A DNA stretch of 16,652 nt from Kiritimatiellales bacterium (GTDB taxonomy: Bacteria; Verrucomicrobiota; Kiritimatiellia; Kiritimatiellales; Pontiellaceae). The notes below the pieces were generated by a model that was given only the letters and a program-made list of their open reading frames with translations, ran no database searches and had not been told where the DNA came from. The translations under genes were made by a program, and so were the position numbers. Shown piece after piece: positions 6,718 to 13,474 of the stretch; within the stretch, counting starts at the first letter, position 1; each line of letters begins with the position of its first letter. The stretch spans positions 1 to 16,652 of the forward strand of contig JAIPIO010000047.1 in assembly GCA_021734595.1 (NCBI GenBank), given 5' to 3'.

Positions 6718-6784
6718 CCTTGGTTGCCGCAATGCATTCTGGCAGAATGTCTTGCGAATTGATACCACTCAAAAACAACCAAGG
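6718..6784 (+). promoter_or_regulatory. Leader inverted repeat that hides the IS1380 transposase ribosome site
   Basis: CCTTGGTTG (6718-6726) is perfectly complementary to CAACCAAGG (6776-6784), and the latter contains the AAGG ribosome site 5 bp before the ATG at 6790. RNA read in from outside the element would pair and block translation. IS10 and IS50 are known to use this kind of protection against impinging transcription. A further palindrome, CATTCTG-G-CAGAATG, lies at 6735-6749 inside the loop. Confidence 0.55.
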
Positions 6785-6789
6785 TCGCC

Positions 6790-7320
6790 ATGAATGTAGA
6801 AAACCGGATTCAGTTCCCGTTTACAGCTCTTAAAGGCCGGAAAATCACGGCGGTTTTTGACGAGCCGATGGTCAGCTCCGACGGGGGACTTCTGCTCCTC
6901 CGCGAAGCGCTGATCGACACCGGCATCATCCGTTCACTCGCCAGCGCCCTGCATGACCCGCGCCACCCTTCGTATGTGGATCACACGCTCGAAGAGATGC
7001 TCTCCCAGCGTGTGGCTCAGATCTGCTGCGGGTATGAGGATGCGAACGACTGCGATCACCTGCGCGATGACCCGCTGTTTAAAATGACGGCAGGCCGTCT
7101 GCCCGAAGCGGATGCGCTGGCCTCCCAGCCGACGATGAGCCGGCTGGAGAACCGGGTGTCGGTCAACGAGCTGCTGCGGATCGGGTACGCGCTGATCGAT
7201 CAGTTTATTGCGTCGTTCAATCATGCGCCCGAAGCGATCGTGCTGGATCTCGATCCGACCTCCGATCCCGTCCACGGCAACCAGCAGCTGGCGCTGTTTA
7301 ACGCCTTTGAAGACGAGTAA
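6790..7320 (+). pseudogene. IS1380-family transposase, 5' 40 percent only
   Basis: The 176-aa frame starts MNVENRIQFPFTALKGRK and contains EPMVSSDGGLLLLREA, QRVAQICCGYEDANDCDHLR, QPTMSRLENRVS and VLDLDPTSDPVHGNQQLALF. These are the successive conserved blocks of IS1380 transposases, which are usually well over 400 aa. Asp of the VLDLDPT block is the first residue of the DDE triad; the rest of the catalytic core is missing. The frame ends at a TAA (7318-7320) created at the junction with IS630 sequence. AAGG lies 5 bp before the ATG. An inactive remnant. Confidence 0.85.
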
Positions 7321-7778
7321 AGATCTGGGTGCAGGACGAGGCCCGGTACGGACTGCATTCGGCGCACCGGCGGTGCTGGGGACTCAGAGGCTCCCGGGTG
7401 GTCAAGCCATCACAGCAGAAATATGAGTGGAGCTATGTGTATGGAGCACTCGAGGTGGTCGAAGGCGGCGGGGTGTTCTGCTACATGCCGACGGTGACGC
7501 TGGAGCATGCACAGGCCTTTCTGGAACAGATTGCGCAAAGCGACCCCGAAGCGGAGCATGTTGTCATATGGGACGGGGCCGGGTTTCATCACCGCCCCGG
7601 CGACGAGCGCATCTCCGAACGGGTGTTCGAGACACTCGATGCGATTGAAGAAAAGATCACCGAGGCACTGCGACCCTACTGGGAACAGCCTGTTTATGCC
7701 CGGAGTCTGGTTGGCGACGGGTGGCTGCACACTCAAGCAAACGCTACTCCCGCGAAATTTATGCCGAATAGTTTGTGA
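7317..7778 (+). pseudogene. IS630-family transposase fragment with internal deletion
   Basis: Coding similarity begins at the junction (V-K-I-WVQDEARYGLHSAHRR) and continues through GLRGSRVVKPSQQKYEWSY, PTVTLEHAQAFLEQ and HVVIWDGAGFHHRPGD. The first two acidic residues of the DDE triad are present (Asp in WVQDE, Asp in VIWDGAG). The segment that should carry the LNPVE motif with the catalytic Glu is missing: RPGDERIS joins directly to RVFETLDAIEEKITEALRPY. The family's N-terminal helix-turn-helix region is also absent. The fragment ends in PNSL and TGA. It is +2 in frame relative to the IS1380 part, so no fusion protein is made. Confidence 0.8.
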
Positions 7779-7786
7779 CGGTGGTA

Positions 7787-7915
7787 TTATCCATTAGAAT
7801 ATTTCCGGTAGTGCTTGGCCCATCCATCGTGGATCATTTCATAATTTATCCAGCGTTCGCCGATATAGAGATGAGCAAGAGTGCGCTTGTGGCGATCTTG
7901 GCCTATTCCTTGATG
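7787..7915 (-). pseudogene. Decayed thermonuclease (SNase) gene fragment
   Basis: On the minus strand, codons from 7915 down to a TAA at 7787-7789 read DRHKRTLAHLY and then WINYEMIHDGWAKHYRKYS. This matches the central block of staphylococcal-nuclease-like domains (D-K/R-Y-G-R-x-L-A-x-x-Y, then V/I-N-x-E-L/M-V-R-x-G-x-A-x-x-Y). The Arg after HK corresponds to the catalytic Arg87 of SNase. The N-terminal part with the other catalytic residues is lost behind an in-frame stop at 7922-7924, and the C-terminus is lost at the IS630 junction. Full SNase proteins have about 140 or more residues; 42 codons remain. No start codon and no ribosome site are present. Confidence 0.6.
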
Positions 7916-8031
7916 CTAAGGCGTGGAAACCTAATCTTGGCCCATTGTTTCAAACCCGGAGTTTTTTCTCGGAATGGAGTCTGGAAAACCCTTTAATATC
8001 AGCAAGTCCTGCGGTTTATGTGGAGGAGTGC

Positions 8032-9567
8032 ATGCTAGCAACGATTAATTCCGGTGCGGTTTATGGGATCGATGCCTACGCGGTGGAGATCGAAGTCAAT
8101 GCCGGGCACGGTGAGCCCAAGGTGGTTATTGTCGGACTGCCCGATGCCGCTGTAAAGGAGAGCTCCGACCGGGTCTGGACCGCGCTGATCAATTCCGGTT
8201 TCCGACCGCCGATAGGCCGCACCACCATCAACCTTGCACCCGCCGACATGAAAAAGGAGGGGCCCAGCTTCGATCTGCCGATTGCGCTGGGCATTATTGC
8301 CGCCTGCGGGGACCTGAACGAGGAGCTGCTGCCGCGCGCCTGCGTGGTCGGCGAGCTGGCGCTCAGCGGCGAGGTGCGCAAGGTGCGGGGCATTCTGCCG
8401 ATCACGCTCAAGGCGCGTGACGAGGGCTACAAGGCGATGATCGTTCCGTTTGCCAATGCGGAGGAGGCGGCCGTGGTGGAGGGCATCAAGGTTTTTCCCG
8501 TGCGCAACCTGCGCGAGGCGGCCGATTTCCTGAACCAGGACATCAAGCTGGAACCGTACCGGATCGATATTAAATCCGTCTTCGAGGCCAACAGCCTCTA
8601 TGACGAAGACTACGAGGATGTGAAAGGGCAGGAGTATGCCAAGCGCGCGCTGGAAGTGGCGGTTTCCGGCGGACACAACCTGCTGATGATCGGGCCTCCA
8701 GGGACTGGAAAGAGCATGCTGGCCAAACGGCTGCCATCCATTCTGCCGCCGATGTCGCTCGACGAAGCGCTGGAGACCACCAAGATACACAGCATTGCGG
8801 GTTCGCTTAAATCGCACCAGGCGCTGGTGGCGCGTCGCCCGTTCCATGCGCCGCACCACACCATTTCCGATGCCGGACTGCTGGGCGGCGGCACGCACCC
8901 GATGCCGGGGGCGGTGAGCCTCGCGCACAACGGCGTACTGTTCCTCGACGAGCTGCCGGAATTCCAGCGCAGTGTGCTGGAAGTGATGCGTCAGCCGCTG
9001 GAGGATGGACAGGTCACCATTGCGCGCGCGGCGGCCAGTGTAACCTATCCCTGCCGCTTTATGCTCGTCGCCGCCATGAATCCGTGTCCGTGCGGCTACC
9101 AGACCGACCCTAAGCGCGAGTGCCGCTGTTCGCCGACGCAGATTGCGCGCTACCGCAGCAAGATTTCCGGTCCGTTGCTCGACCGCATCGACATCCATGT
9201 GGAAGTGCCCGCCATCCAGTATGAGCAGCTGACCAAACTGGAGAAAGGCGAGCCGTCCAGCGCGGTGCGCGAGCGGGTGGTACGCGCCCGCAAAATCCAG
9301 CAGAAGCGCTATGCGGATCAACCCGGTATCCACTGCAATGCCAATATGCGCAGCAAGAGCCTGCGGAAGATCTGCGAGCTCGAACCCGATGCCGAACAGA
9401 TCCTAAAGACCGCCATGAGCGACCTCAACTTCAGCGCCCGCGCCTACGACCGCATCCTCAAGGTATCCCGCACCATCGCCGATCTCGACGAATCGGAAAC
9501 GATCAAAGCCCACCACATCTCCGAAGCCATCCAGTACCGCACGCTGGATCGGCAATTGTGGGTTTAG
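8032..9567 (+). CDS. comM: YifB/ComM-family Mg-chelatase-like AAA+ ATPase
   Basis: 511 aa, the normal length of the family. The ATG at 8032 is chosen because GGAGGAG lies just upstream (8022-8028) and MLATINSGAVYGIDAYAVEIEV is the canonical N-terminus; a longer frame from 7945 has no support. Residues 1-170 form the ChlI/Lon-protease-like N-terminal domain. Walker A is GPPGTGKS (221-228), Walker B VLFLDE (302-307), and a Cys cluster CPCGYQTDPKRECRC (352-366) is typical of the family. The C-terminal MgChlI_C domain holds NFSARAYDRILKVSRTIADL. ComM is known as a hexameric helicase that promotes branch migration during natural transformation; a comparable cytoplasmic DNA role is likely. It stands alone, downstream of IS debris. 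Confidence 0.95.
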   Translation: MLATINSGAVYGIDAYAVEIEVNAGHGEPKVVIVGLPDAAVKESSDRVWTALINSGFRPPIGRTTINLAPADMKKEGPSFDLPIALGIIAACGDLNEELLPRACVVGELALSGEVRKVRGILPITLKARDEGYKAMIVPFANAEEAAVVEGIKVFPVRNLREAADFLNQDIKLEPYRIDIKSVFEANSLYDEDYEDVKGQEYAKRALEVAVSGGHNLLMIGPPGTGKSMLAKRLPSILPPMSLDEALETTKIHSIAGSLKSHQALVARRPFHAPHHTISDAGLLGGGTHPMPGAVSLAHNGVLFLDELPEFQRSVLEVMRQPLEDGQVTIARAAASVTYPCRFMLVAAMNPCPCGYQTDPKRECRCSPTQIARYRSKISGPLLDRIDIHVEVPAIQYEQLTKLEKGEPSSAVRERVVRARKIQQKRYADQPGIHCNANMRSKSLRKICELEPDAEQILKTAMSDLNFSARAYDRILKVSRTIADLDESETIKAHHISEAIQYRTLDRQLWV

Positions 9568-9575
9568 CAGGAAGA

Positions 9576-9602
9576 AACGGACAGAACCGACGAAACGGAA
9601 AA
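9576..9602. repeat. Left nonamer repeats before the four-helix-bundle gene
   Basis: Three consecutive 9-bp units are AACGGACAG, AACCGACGA and AACGGAAAA. They fill most of the gap between the comM stop and the next start codon, which overlaps the last base. Related units recur after the gene. Confidence 0.5.
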
Positions 9603-10210
9603 TGGAAAACCAACCTGACAAAAAAGCGATGTGTTCGGATGCGGCGGGGCGGGTTTTCGGTAAACACAGCGGCTTCCGCAAGCTGAAGGCGTATCAGGTA
9701 GCGGAACTTTGCTATGATTTCAGCTGTAGGTTCTGCGAGCGCTATATTCCGTTCAAGGATCGCCATCACGACCAGATGGTGCAGGCGGCGCGGAGCGGAT
9801 ACCAAAACCTGTCGGAAGGCAGTGAAGATAGTGCAACCACCAAGAAACTGGAGATGAATCTGACTAACGTGGCACGGGCGAGCCTAGGTGAATTGCATAA
9901 AGACTATGTGAAGTATCTCAAACGACGCCATTTGTCTCATTGGCAACAGGGCGAAGCCGTCTTCGAGAAGGCACGTACGCTTCGCCCGGAAAGCTTGGAG
10001 GAAGCGGCGGCATGGGTGAATGCGCCCGGCGCCGAGCAGAGTCGGGAAGAGCGCGTCGCCAACCTTGGAGCCATTCTCTTTGCACAGGCGCATTGGTTGA
10101 CCGAACGACTGTTGGATGGGCAGGCACGGGATTTTGAGGCCGAAGGCGGATTTTCCGAACGGCTCTACAAGGCACGGACGAAAAACAGACAGAACGGAAA
10201 AAACAGATAG
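9602..10210 (+). CDS. Four-helix-bundle protein (S23/IVS-like) with suffix domain
   Basis: 202 aa. Residues 24-115 are the four-helix-bundle unit seen in proteins encoded by 23S rRNA intervening sequences and related free-standing genes: FRKLKAYQVAELCYDF, DQMVQAARSGYQNLSEGSE and LTNVARASLGELHKDY are the family's conserved blocks. Residues 120-185 form the extra C-terminal region found in the four-helix-bundle-suffix subfamily. The last 12 residues, ARTKNRQNGKNR, are encoded by the nonamer repeat flanking the gene. The biochemical role of the family is unknown; Avd of diversity-generating retroelements shares the fold, but no reverse transcriptase is present here. The ribosome site is poor (GGAAA just before ATG). 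Confidence 0.85.
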   Translation: MENQPDKKAMCSDAAGRVFGKHSGFRKLKAYQVAELCYDFSCRFCERYIPFKDRHHDQMVQAARSGYQNLSEGSEDSATTKKLEMNLTNVARASLGELHKDYVKYLKRRHLSHWQQGEAVFEKARTLRPESLEEAAAWVNAPGAEQSREERVANLGAILFAQAHWLTERLLDGQARDFEAEGGFSERLYKARTKNRQNGKNR

Positions 10211-10242
10211 TCGCAATTCCTCTGTTAAGTCCGTTTTGTCTG
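10174..10242. repeat. Right nonamer repeats and imperfect inverted copy after the four-helix-bundle gene
   Basis: Nonamers ACGGACGAA, AAACAGACA, GAACGGAAA and AAACAGATA (10174-10209) cover the 3' end of the gene including the stop. A reverse-oriented copy (10222-10242) pairs with 10186-10206 at 17 of 21 positions across a 15-base loop. The stem could act as a weak terminator or RNA-stability element, but the following TAAAAAGTTT is not a strong U-tract. Confidence 0.45.
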
Positions 10243-10250
10243 TAAAAAGT

Positions 10251-10308
10251 TTCCAGCTGGTGGAAAACTGGTTTCCAATGCCTGGACTATTTTTTCCACT
10301 GATTGGAA
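10251..10308. repeat. Triplet C of TTCCA-N5-TGGAA dyads
   Basis: Copies lie at 10251-10265 (perfect), 10273-10287 (right arm TGGAC) and 10294-10308 (perfect). Starts are 22 and 21 bp apart, about two helical turns each. The last copy ends 6 bp before the GGAGG ribosome site of the fucosidase-like gene, so a bound protein would overlap its promoter or leader. Confidence 0.8.
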
Positions 10309-10323
10309 AGAAGCGGAGGATAT

Positions 10324-12141
10324 GTGAGAGATAAGTTTTTGGTTGGTTTTGGTTTTCTGTTAGTCCTGTCGGCTGTTTGCTCAGTTTGCCACGCGGTTGA
10401 AATGGAATACAGCACCCGCGAAAACACGTTGGAATGGTTTGAAGGGGCGCGTCTGGGAATCTTTATCCACTGGGATGCGCGCTCGGACTGCGCGAAGGAA
10501 AATATAAACGGCGAAATGGATATCGATGTGCGGCCCTATTCAAAGCGCATGCAGGAACGGGCCATGTGGGGCGACAGCGATAATCCGCCGAAGACCAAGC
10601 CGTGGCAGAAGTGGAATCCTTCAAGGTTCAATGCCAAGGAGTGGGTGGATGTCATAGAAGCATCCGGCGCGAAATATTTCACCTTCACCGCCATGCATGC
10701 GTGGTGCCTGTCGAACTTTGATCATCCGGCCACCCGCTACGATATCATGTCCACGCCCTTCGGACGGGATGCGGCCGCAGAGCTGGCGCAGGCGGCCAAA
10801 GACCGGGATGTGGTTGCCATGTGGTATTTCAACATGTTTACCAGCAAGCATATCAAAGGCAAGGGCGAACGGGAGACGCATTTCTGGAAACTGGCCGAAA
10901 AGGATTTTAGGAAAACAAAGAACTGGGAGGATTTCAGGAAAGCGGGTTTGCACGCGCTGATTACCAATACAGATAAATACGGAAAGATTGCGGGCATCTG
11001 GTGCGACGGCGGCGGGAAGTTCACACCGGAGGGTGCCAAGGGTTTTTATGAGACCATTCTTGATGTGCAGCCCTGGCTGATATTCTCGCCGAGACACGGC
11101 CATCCCGATATGCCCAAGGATTACAAGGTGCCCGAGCAGAAAATGCCGGCCATGAACTGGGAGCTGCATCAGGAGATGACCATGCCAATCGAGTCGGATA
11201 TGTGGTTCTGGACCCTTGGCAAAAAAGCCAACACCAAAGACGCGGAATACACGATCCAGACCTTGATCCAAACCGCCACCCGCGATGCCAATCTGATGAT
11301 CAATATCAGTCCGCGCGGCGATGGATCCATCGACGAAACGCAGCGCAGCGTTCTGCGGGAACTTGGCAAATGGCTCAAGATATATGGGGAATCGATTTAT
11401 GAAACCCGCGGTGGGCCCTATGGACCCGGCATATGGGGCGGTTCCACCCGGAAAGGGAACAAGGTCTACCTGCATCTGACGCAGCTTTCGCAGGCTGGCA
11501 CCTATATGCTGCCGAAACTTCCCGCCAAGATTGAATCGTACCGGTTGCTTGGAAACCGCCGTGGTGGTCTTCAGGTGAACAATGGTAAAGAACTAACGGT
11601 CAGGATGGATCCGGCGATTACCGCGGATAAAGGCATTGTGGATCGGATCGTCGAACTGACCCTTTCCAAGGATGCGTGGCAGATGCTGCCAAACAATGTG
11701 ATTACGGTGGACGATGGAAAATTCCTGAAGACGACGGCCACAGCATCATCGGAAAACACCTACAATCGTCCGAGCAACAAGGCCGTCACGGATCATGCAT
11801 CCAATGTGACCGCCAGAGATGCGGGACATGGCGGATGGACTGCCTCGGAAGTCTGGTCGGAACAGGGGGCGGATCCTAATCCATGGCTGATGCTGGACCT
11901 GGGCGGCCTGAAAAACTTCAGCCAAATCTATCTGAAGGAATACCATTCGCGCATCCAGAAGTTTGTTGTGGAATACAGAGCATCCGTAAATTTCGAATGG
12001 AAGACACTCACGTCCGGGAAGCGCCTGAATCATCTGAGTCTGAAGCTGGACAGGCCCGTTGCTGCGCGTTTTGTCCGTGTCCGGTTTCCTGAAACGGCGG
12101 GTGGAGCACCCCAGATCGGTTCCTTCCATATTTACGAATAA
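10324..12141 (+). CDS. Exported GH29 alpha-L-fucosidase-like protein with C-terminal F5/8 type C (CBM32-like) domain
   Basis: 605 aa from GTG at 10324, preceded by GGAGGA (10315-10320) and followed by a signal peptide (1-24, ending CHA). An ATG two bases earlier hits a stop at once. Residues 30-360 are the GH29 barrel: LGIFIHW (44-50), IAGIWCDGGG with the putative nucleophile Asp228, MNWELHQ, SDMWFWTLG and NLMINISPRGDGSID. The usual KHHDGF block reads TAMHAWCLSNFD, so one of two fucose-contacting histidines is missing and specificity may differ. Residues 360-450 form the C-terminal beta-domain. Residues 465-605 are a discoidin-like carbohydrate-binding domain (TATASSENTY, WLMLDLGG, ARFVRVRFPE). 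It acts outside the cytoplasm. It stands alone, with three dyads upstream and convergent with the protease gene. Confidence 0.85.
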   Translation: MRDKFLVGFGFLLVLSAVCSVCHAVEMEYSTRENTLEWFEGARLGIFIHWDARSDCAKENINGEMDIDVRPYSKRMQERAMWGDSDNPPKTKPWQKWNPSRFNAKEWVDVIEASGAKYFTFTAMHAWCLSNFDHPATRYDIMSTPFGRDAAAELAQAAKDRDVVAMWYFNMFTSKHIKGKGERETHFWKLAEKDFRKTKNWEDFRKAGLHALITNTDKYGKIAGIWCDGGGKFTPEGAKGFYETILDVQPWLIFSPRHGHPDMPKDYKVPEQKMPAMNWELHQEMTMPIESDMWFWTLGKKANTKDAEYTIQTLIQTATRDANLMINISPRGDGSIDETQRSVLRELGKWLKIYGESIYETRGGPYGPGIWGGSTRKGNKVYLHLTQLSQAGTYMLPKLPAKIESYRLLGNRRGGLQVNNGKELTVRMDPAITADKGIVDRIVELTLSKDAWQMLPNNVITVDDGKFLKTTATASSENTYNRPSNKAVTDHASNVTARDAGHGGWTASEVWSEQGADPNPWLMLDLGGLKNFSQIYLKEYHSRIQKFVVEYRASVNFEWKTLTSGKRLNHLSLKLDRPVAARFVRVRFPETAGGAPQIGSFHIYE

Positions 12142-12149
12142 GCCGGCTT
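12140..12149. other. Palindrome AAGCCGGCTT shared by two convergent stop codons
   Basis: The 7-bp gap between the fucosidase-like stop and the protease stop lies in a 10-bp perfect palindrome, which extends with one mismatch on each side so that both TAA stops are mirror images. Without a loop it is a poor hairpin, so termination in either direction is unproven. Confidence 0.3.
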
Positions 12150-13288
12150 TATTTGAAGCTGAAGTAGTTTATGGATGAGAGTTTGTCGCCGTGCTTGTCG
12201 ATCAGCTGGGCGGCGTATTCCATCGAGTAGGCGTACTGCTCGAAACGTTCCTTGAGATAACCGTTGAGTTCCTTCTGGCCTGAAAGGAATTTCATTTTCC
12301 GGGCATTTGATTTGCAGATTTCCGACAACGAATCGGCGCTGTCCTTGAGGTCTTTCCGGATCATTTTATTGGTGTTGTTCAGCTCGTTGGGCGTGGCTCG
12401 TCCCTTGTCGTTGAGCCTCACGATCCGGTTGACCATATGGTTGTGGGCGGTGGACCAGCGCTGCAAGTCAAAGATGGGGTGGTCGTCCACCGTGACCTTG
12501 CTGAACGGATCCTGGTACCAGGTGTTGACGATGTCGAAGATGGAGTCGATCAGGGCTTCGTTCTGCCTGAACGGCATGCCGTACTTTTCGTTGTAATTCC
12601 TCCAGTCGACGGATTCCCATCGGGTGCCGTCGATGAGATAGGCGAAGCGGCGGGTCTTGTCCTCGAATTCGGTGTCCGCGTTCGTCTCGTTTTTGCGGGC
12701 AAACTTGACATAGCTGGCAATGCCGACCGCTTCGCGGTCTTTCGTCAGGACGGGGCTTCCGCTGTTGCCCGACACAAACTCGGCGGAGACTTCGATCCGG
12801 TCGCTTCCGACCCCGGTGACCTCTCCGTAGAGTTCGGTTGCAACGCCGGCACCTTCGCTGTTGCCGAACACGGCAATGGGCATGCCCATGTTTGCCTCGC
12901 CGGAAATCTGGAATCCATCCTGCCCCTCCAGTTCGAGCCGGACAATATCGCGGGTTGCGGCCAGTTCCACCCGGCGCGGTCTCAACTCGACACCGTCAAT
13001 GGTTTTGAACGAGATATTGTCCGCGCCGAGGATTACATGCTGGTTGGTCAGGATGTAATGCTTGTCGCCGATTTTCGCGAGGAAGCCGCTGCCGACCGCT
13101 TCAGCGTGCCTGATGATAACCAGCTTGTTTTGGATGTCGCCGAACGAATACTTGAAAACCGGAGCGGCCTTGGTTGTGTTGGAACCGGCACCTCCTTTTT
13201 TCTTCCCCGCCGCCAAGGAGGGGCGGGGGAGAACGGCGAGCAGTGTCAGGGCGGTGAGGATGAGGCAATGTCCGGTTTTCGGGCGCAT
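12149..13288 (-). CDS. Exported trypsin-like serine protease (DegP-type fold, no PDZ) with helical C-terminal region
   Basis: 379 aa from the ATG at 13286-13288, chosen because AAAGG sits 6 bp upstream and a signal peptide follows (1-26, ending SLA); a start nine codons earlier lacks a ribosome site. Residues 55-195 are the chymotrypsin fold: GSGFLAKIGDKHYILTNQHV with His84, ATRDIVRLEL with Asp114, and VSGNSGSPVL with Ser176, a complete triad. Residues 230-379 are predicted mostly helical and charged and match no domain I recognise; no PDZ domain is present, unlike DegP/DegQ. The segment 27-42 is Gly/Lys/Ser-rich, a likely linker. A role in periplasmic or surface protein processing is inferred. 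It is about 190 bp downstream of the sugar-catabolism operon on the same strand. Confidence 0.85.
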   Translation of the reverse strand: MRPKTGHCLILTALTLLAVLPRPSLAAGKKKGGAGSNTTKAAPVFKYSFGDIQNKLVIIRHAEAVGSGFLAKIGDKHYILTNQHVILGADNISFKTIDGVELRPRRVELAATRDIVRLELEGQDGFQISGEANMGMPIAVFGNSEGAGVATELYGEVTGVGSDRIEVSAEFVSGNSGSPVLTKDREAVGIASYVKFARKNETNADTEFEDKTRRFAYLIDGTRWESVDWRNYNEKYGMPFRQNEALIDSIFDIVNTWYQDPFSKVTVDDHPIFDLQRWSTAHNHMVNRIVRLNDKGRATPNELNNTNKMIRKDLKDSADSLSEICKSNARKMKFLSGQKELNGYLKERFEQYAYSMEYAAQLIDKHGDKLSSINYFSFK

Positions 13289-13375
13289 ATTCGACCTTTC
13301 TTTAAGGGCATGCATTACACAGTTAAACAGCCATAAACAATGTCGTTGGCTTGGAGATCTTTGTCAAACATTTTC

Positions 13376-13390
13376 TTCCTAAGATTGGAA
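13376..13390. repeat. Single TTCCA-type dyad between the DUF1080 and protease genes
   Basis: TTCCT-AAGAT-TGGAA matches the dyad arms at nine of ten positions. It is 87 bp upstream of the protease start codon. Weaker look-alikes near 13417 and 13445 were not counted. Confidence 0.4.
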
Positions 13391-13430
13391 CTTGTCCGCT
13401 GGAAATTGCAAAAAGAATCCAGCCATTGAA

Positions 13431-13446
13431 TCCGTCAGCCGACGGA
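13431..13446 (-). terminator. Candidate hairpin terminator after the DUF1080 gene
   Basis: TCCGTC and GACGGA form a perfect 6-bp stem with an AGCC loop (GGCT on the transcript), 28 bp past the stop codon. A run of five T on the minus strand follows only after about 15 bases (13411-13415), so termination may be weak. Confidence 0.3.
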
Positions 13447-13474
13447 CCAATGGCCGGAAGTCGGTCGGGACGGT

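Larger units (their letters stand above)
6696..7786 (+). mobile_element. Composite IS remnant: IS1380-type left part joined to IS630-type right part
   Basis: The left end is set at CCTGAATAATTCAT (6696-6709), which looks like an IS1380-type terminal inverted repeat. The transposase start follows at 6790. At about 7317 the sequence changes without a gap to the catalytic region of an IS630-family transposase, which runs to 7778. No matching right inverted repeat for the IS1380 part and no left end for the IS630 part are present. Both elements are therefore deletion products and cannot move on their own. The right limit is placed just before the thermonuclease fragment at 7787. Confidence 0.7.

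Noticed and set aside
7838..7853. Possible right inverted repeat of the IS1380 element (ATAATTTATCCAG against the left end)
   Set aside because: The similarity is partial and the bases are explained by the thermonuclease coding fragment on the other strand.
8035..9333. 432-codon minus-strand frame opposite comM
   Set aside because: Antisense shadow of a textbook YifB/ComM protein.
9602..10210. Four-helix-bundle protein as an Avd of a diversity-generating retroelement
   Set aside because: No reverse transcriptase, template repeat or variable repeat was found in the window.
13417..13459. Two further dyads after the one at 13376
   Set aside because: They match only seven of ten arm positions and overlap the hairpin terminator candidate, so they were not counted.
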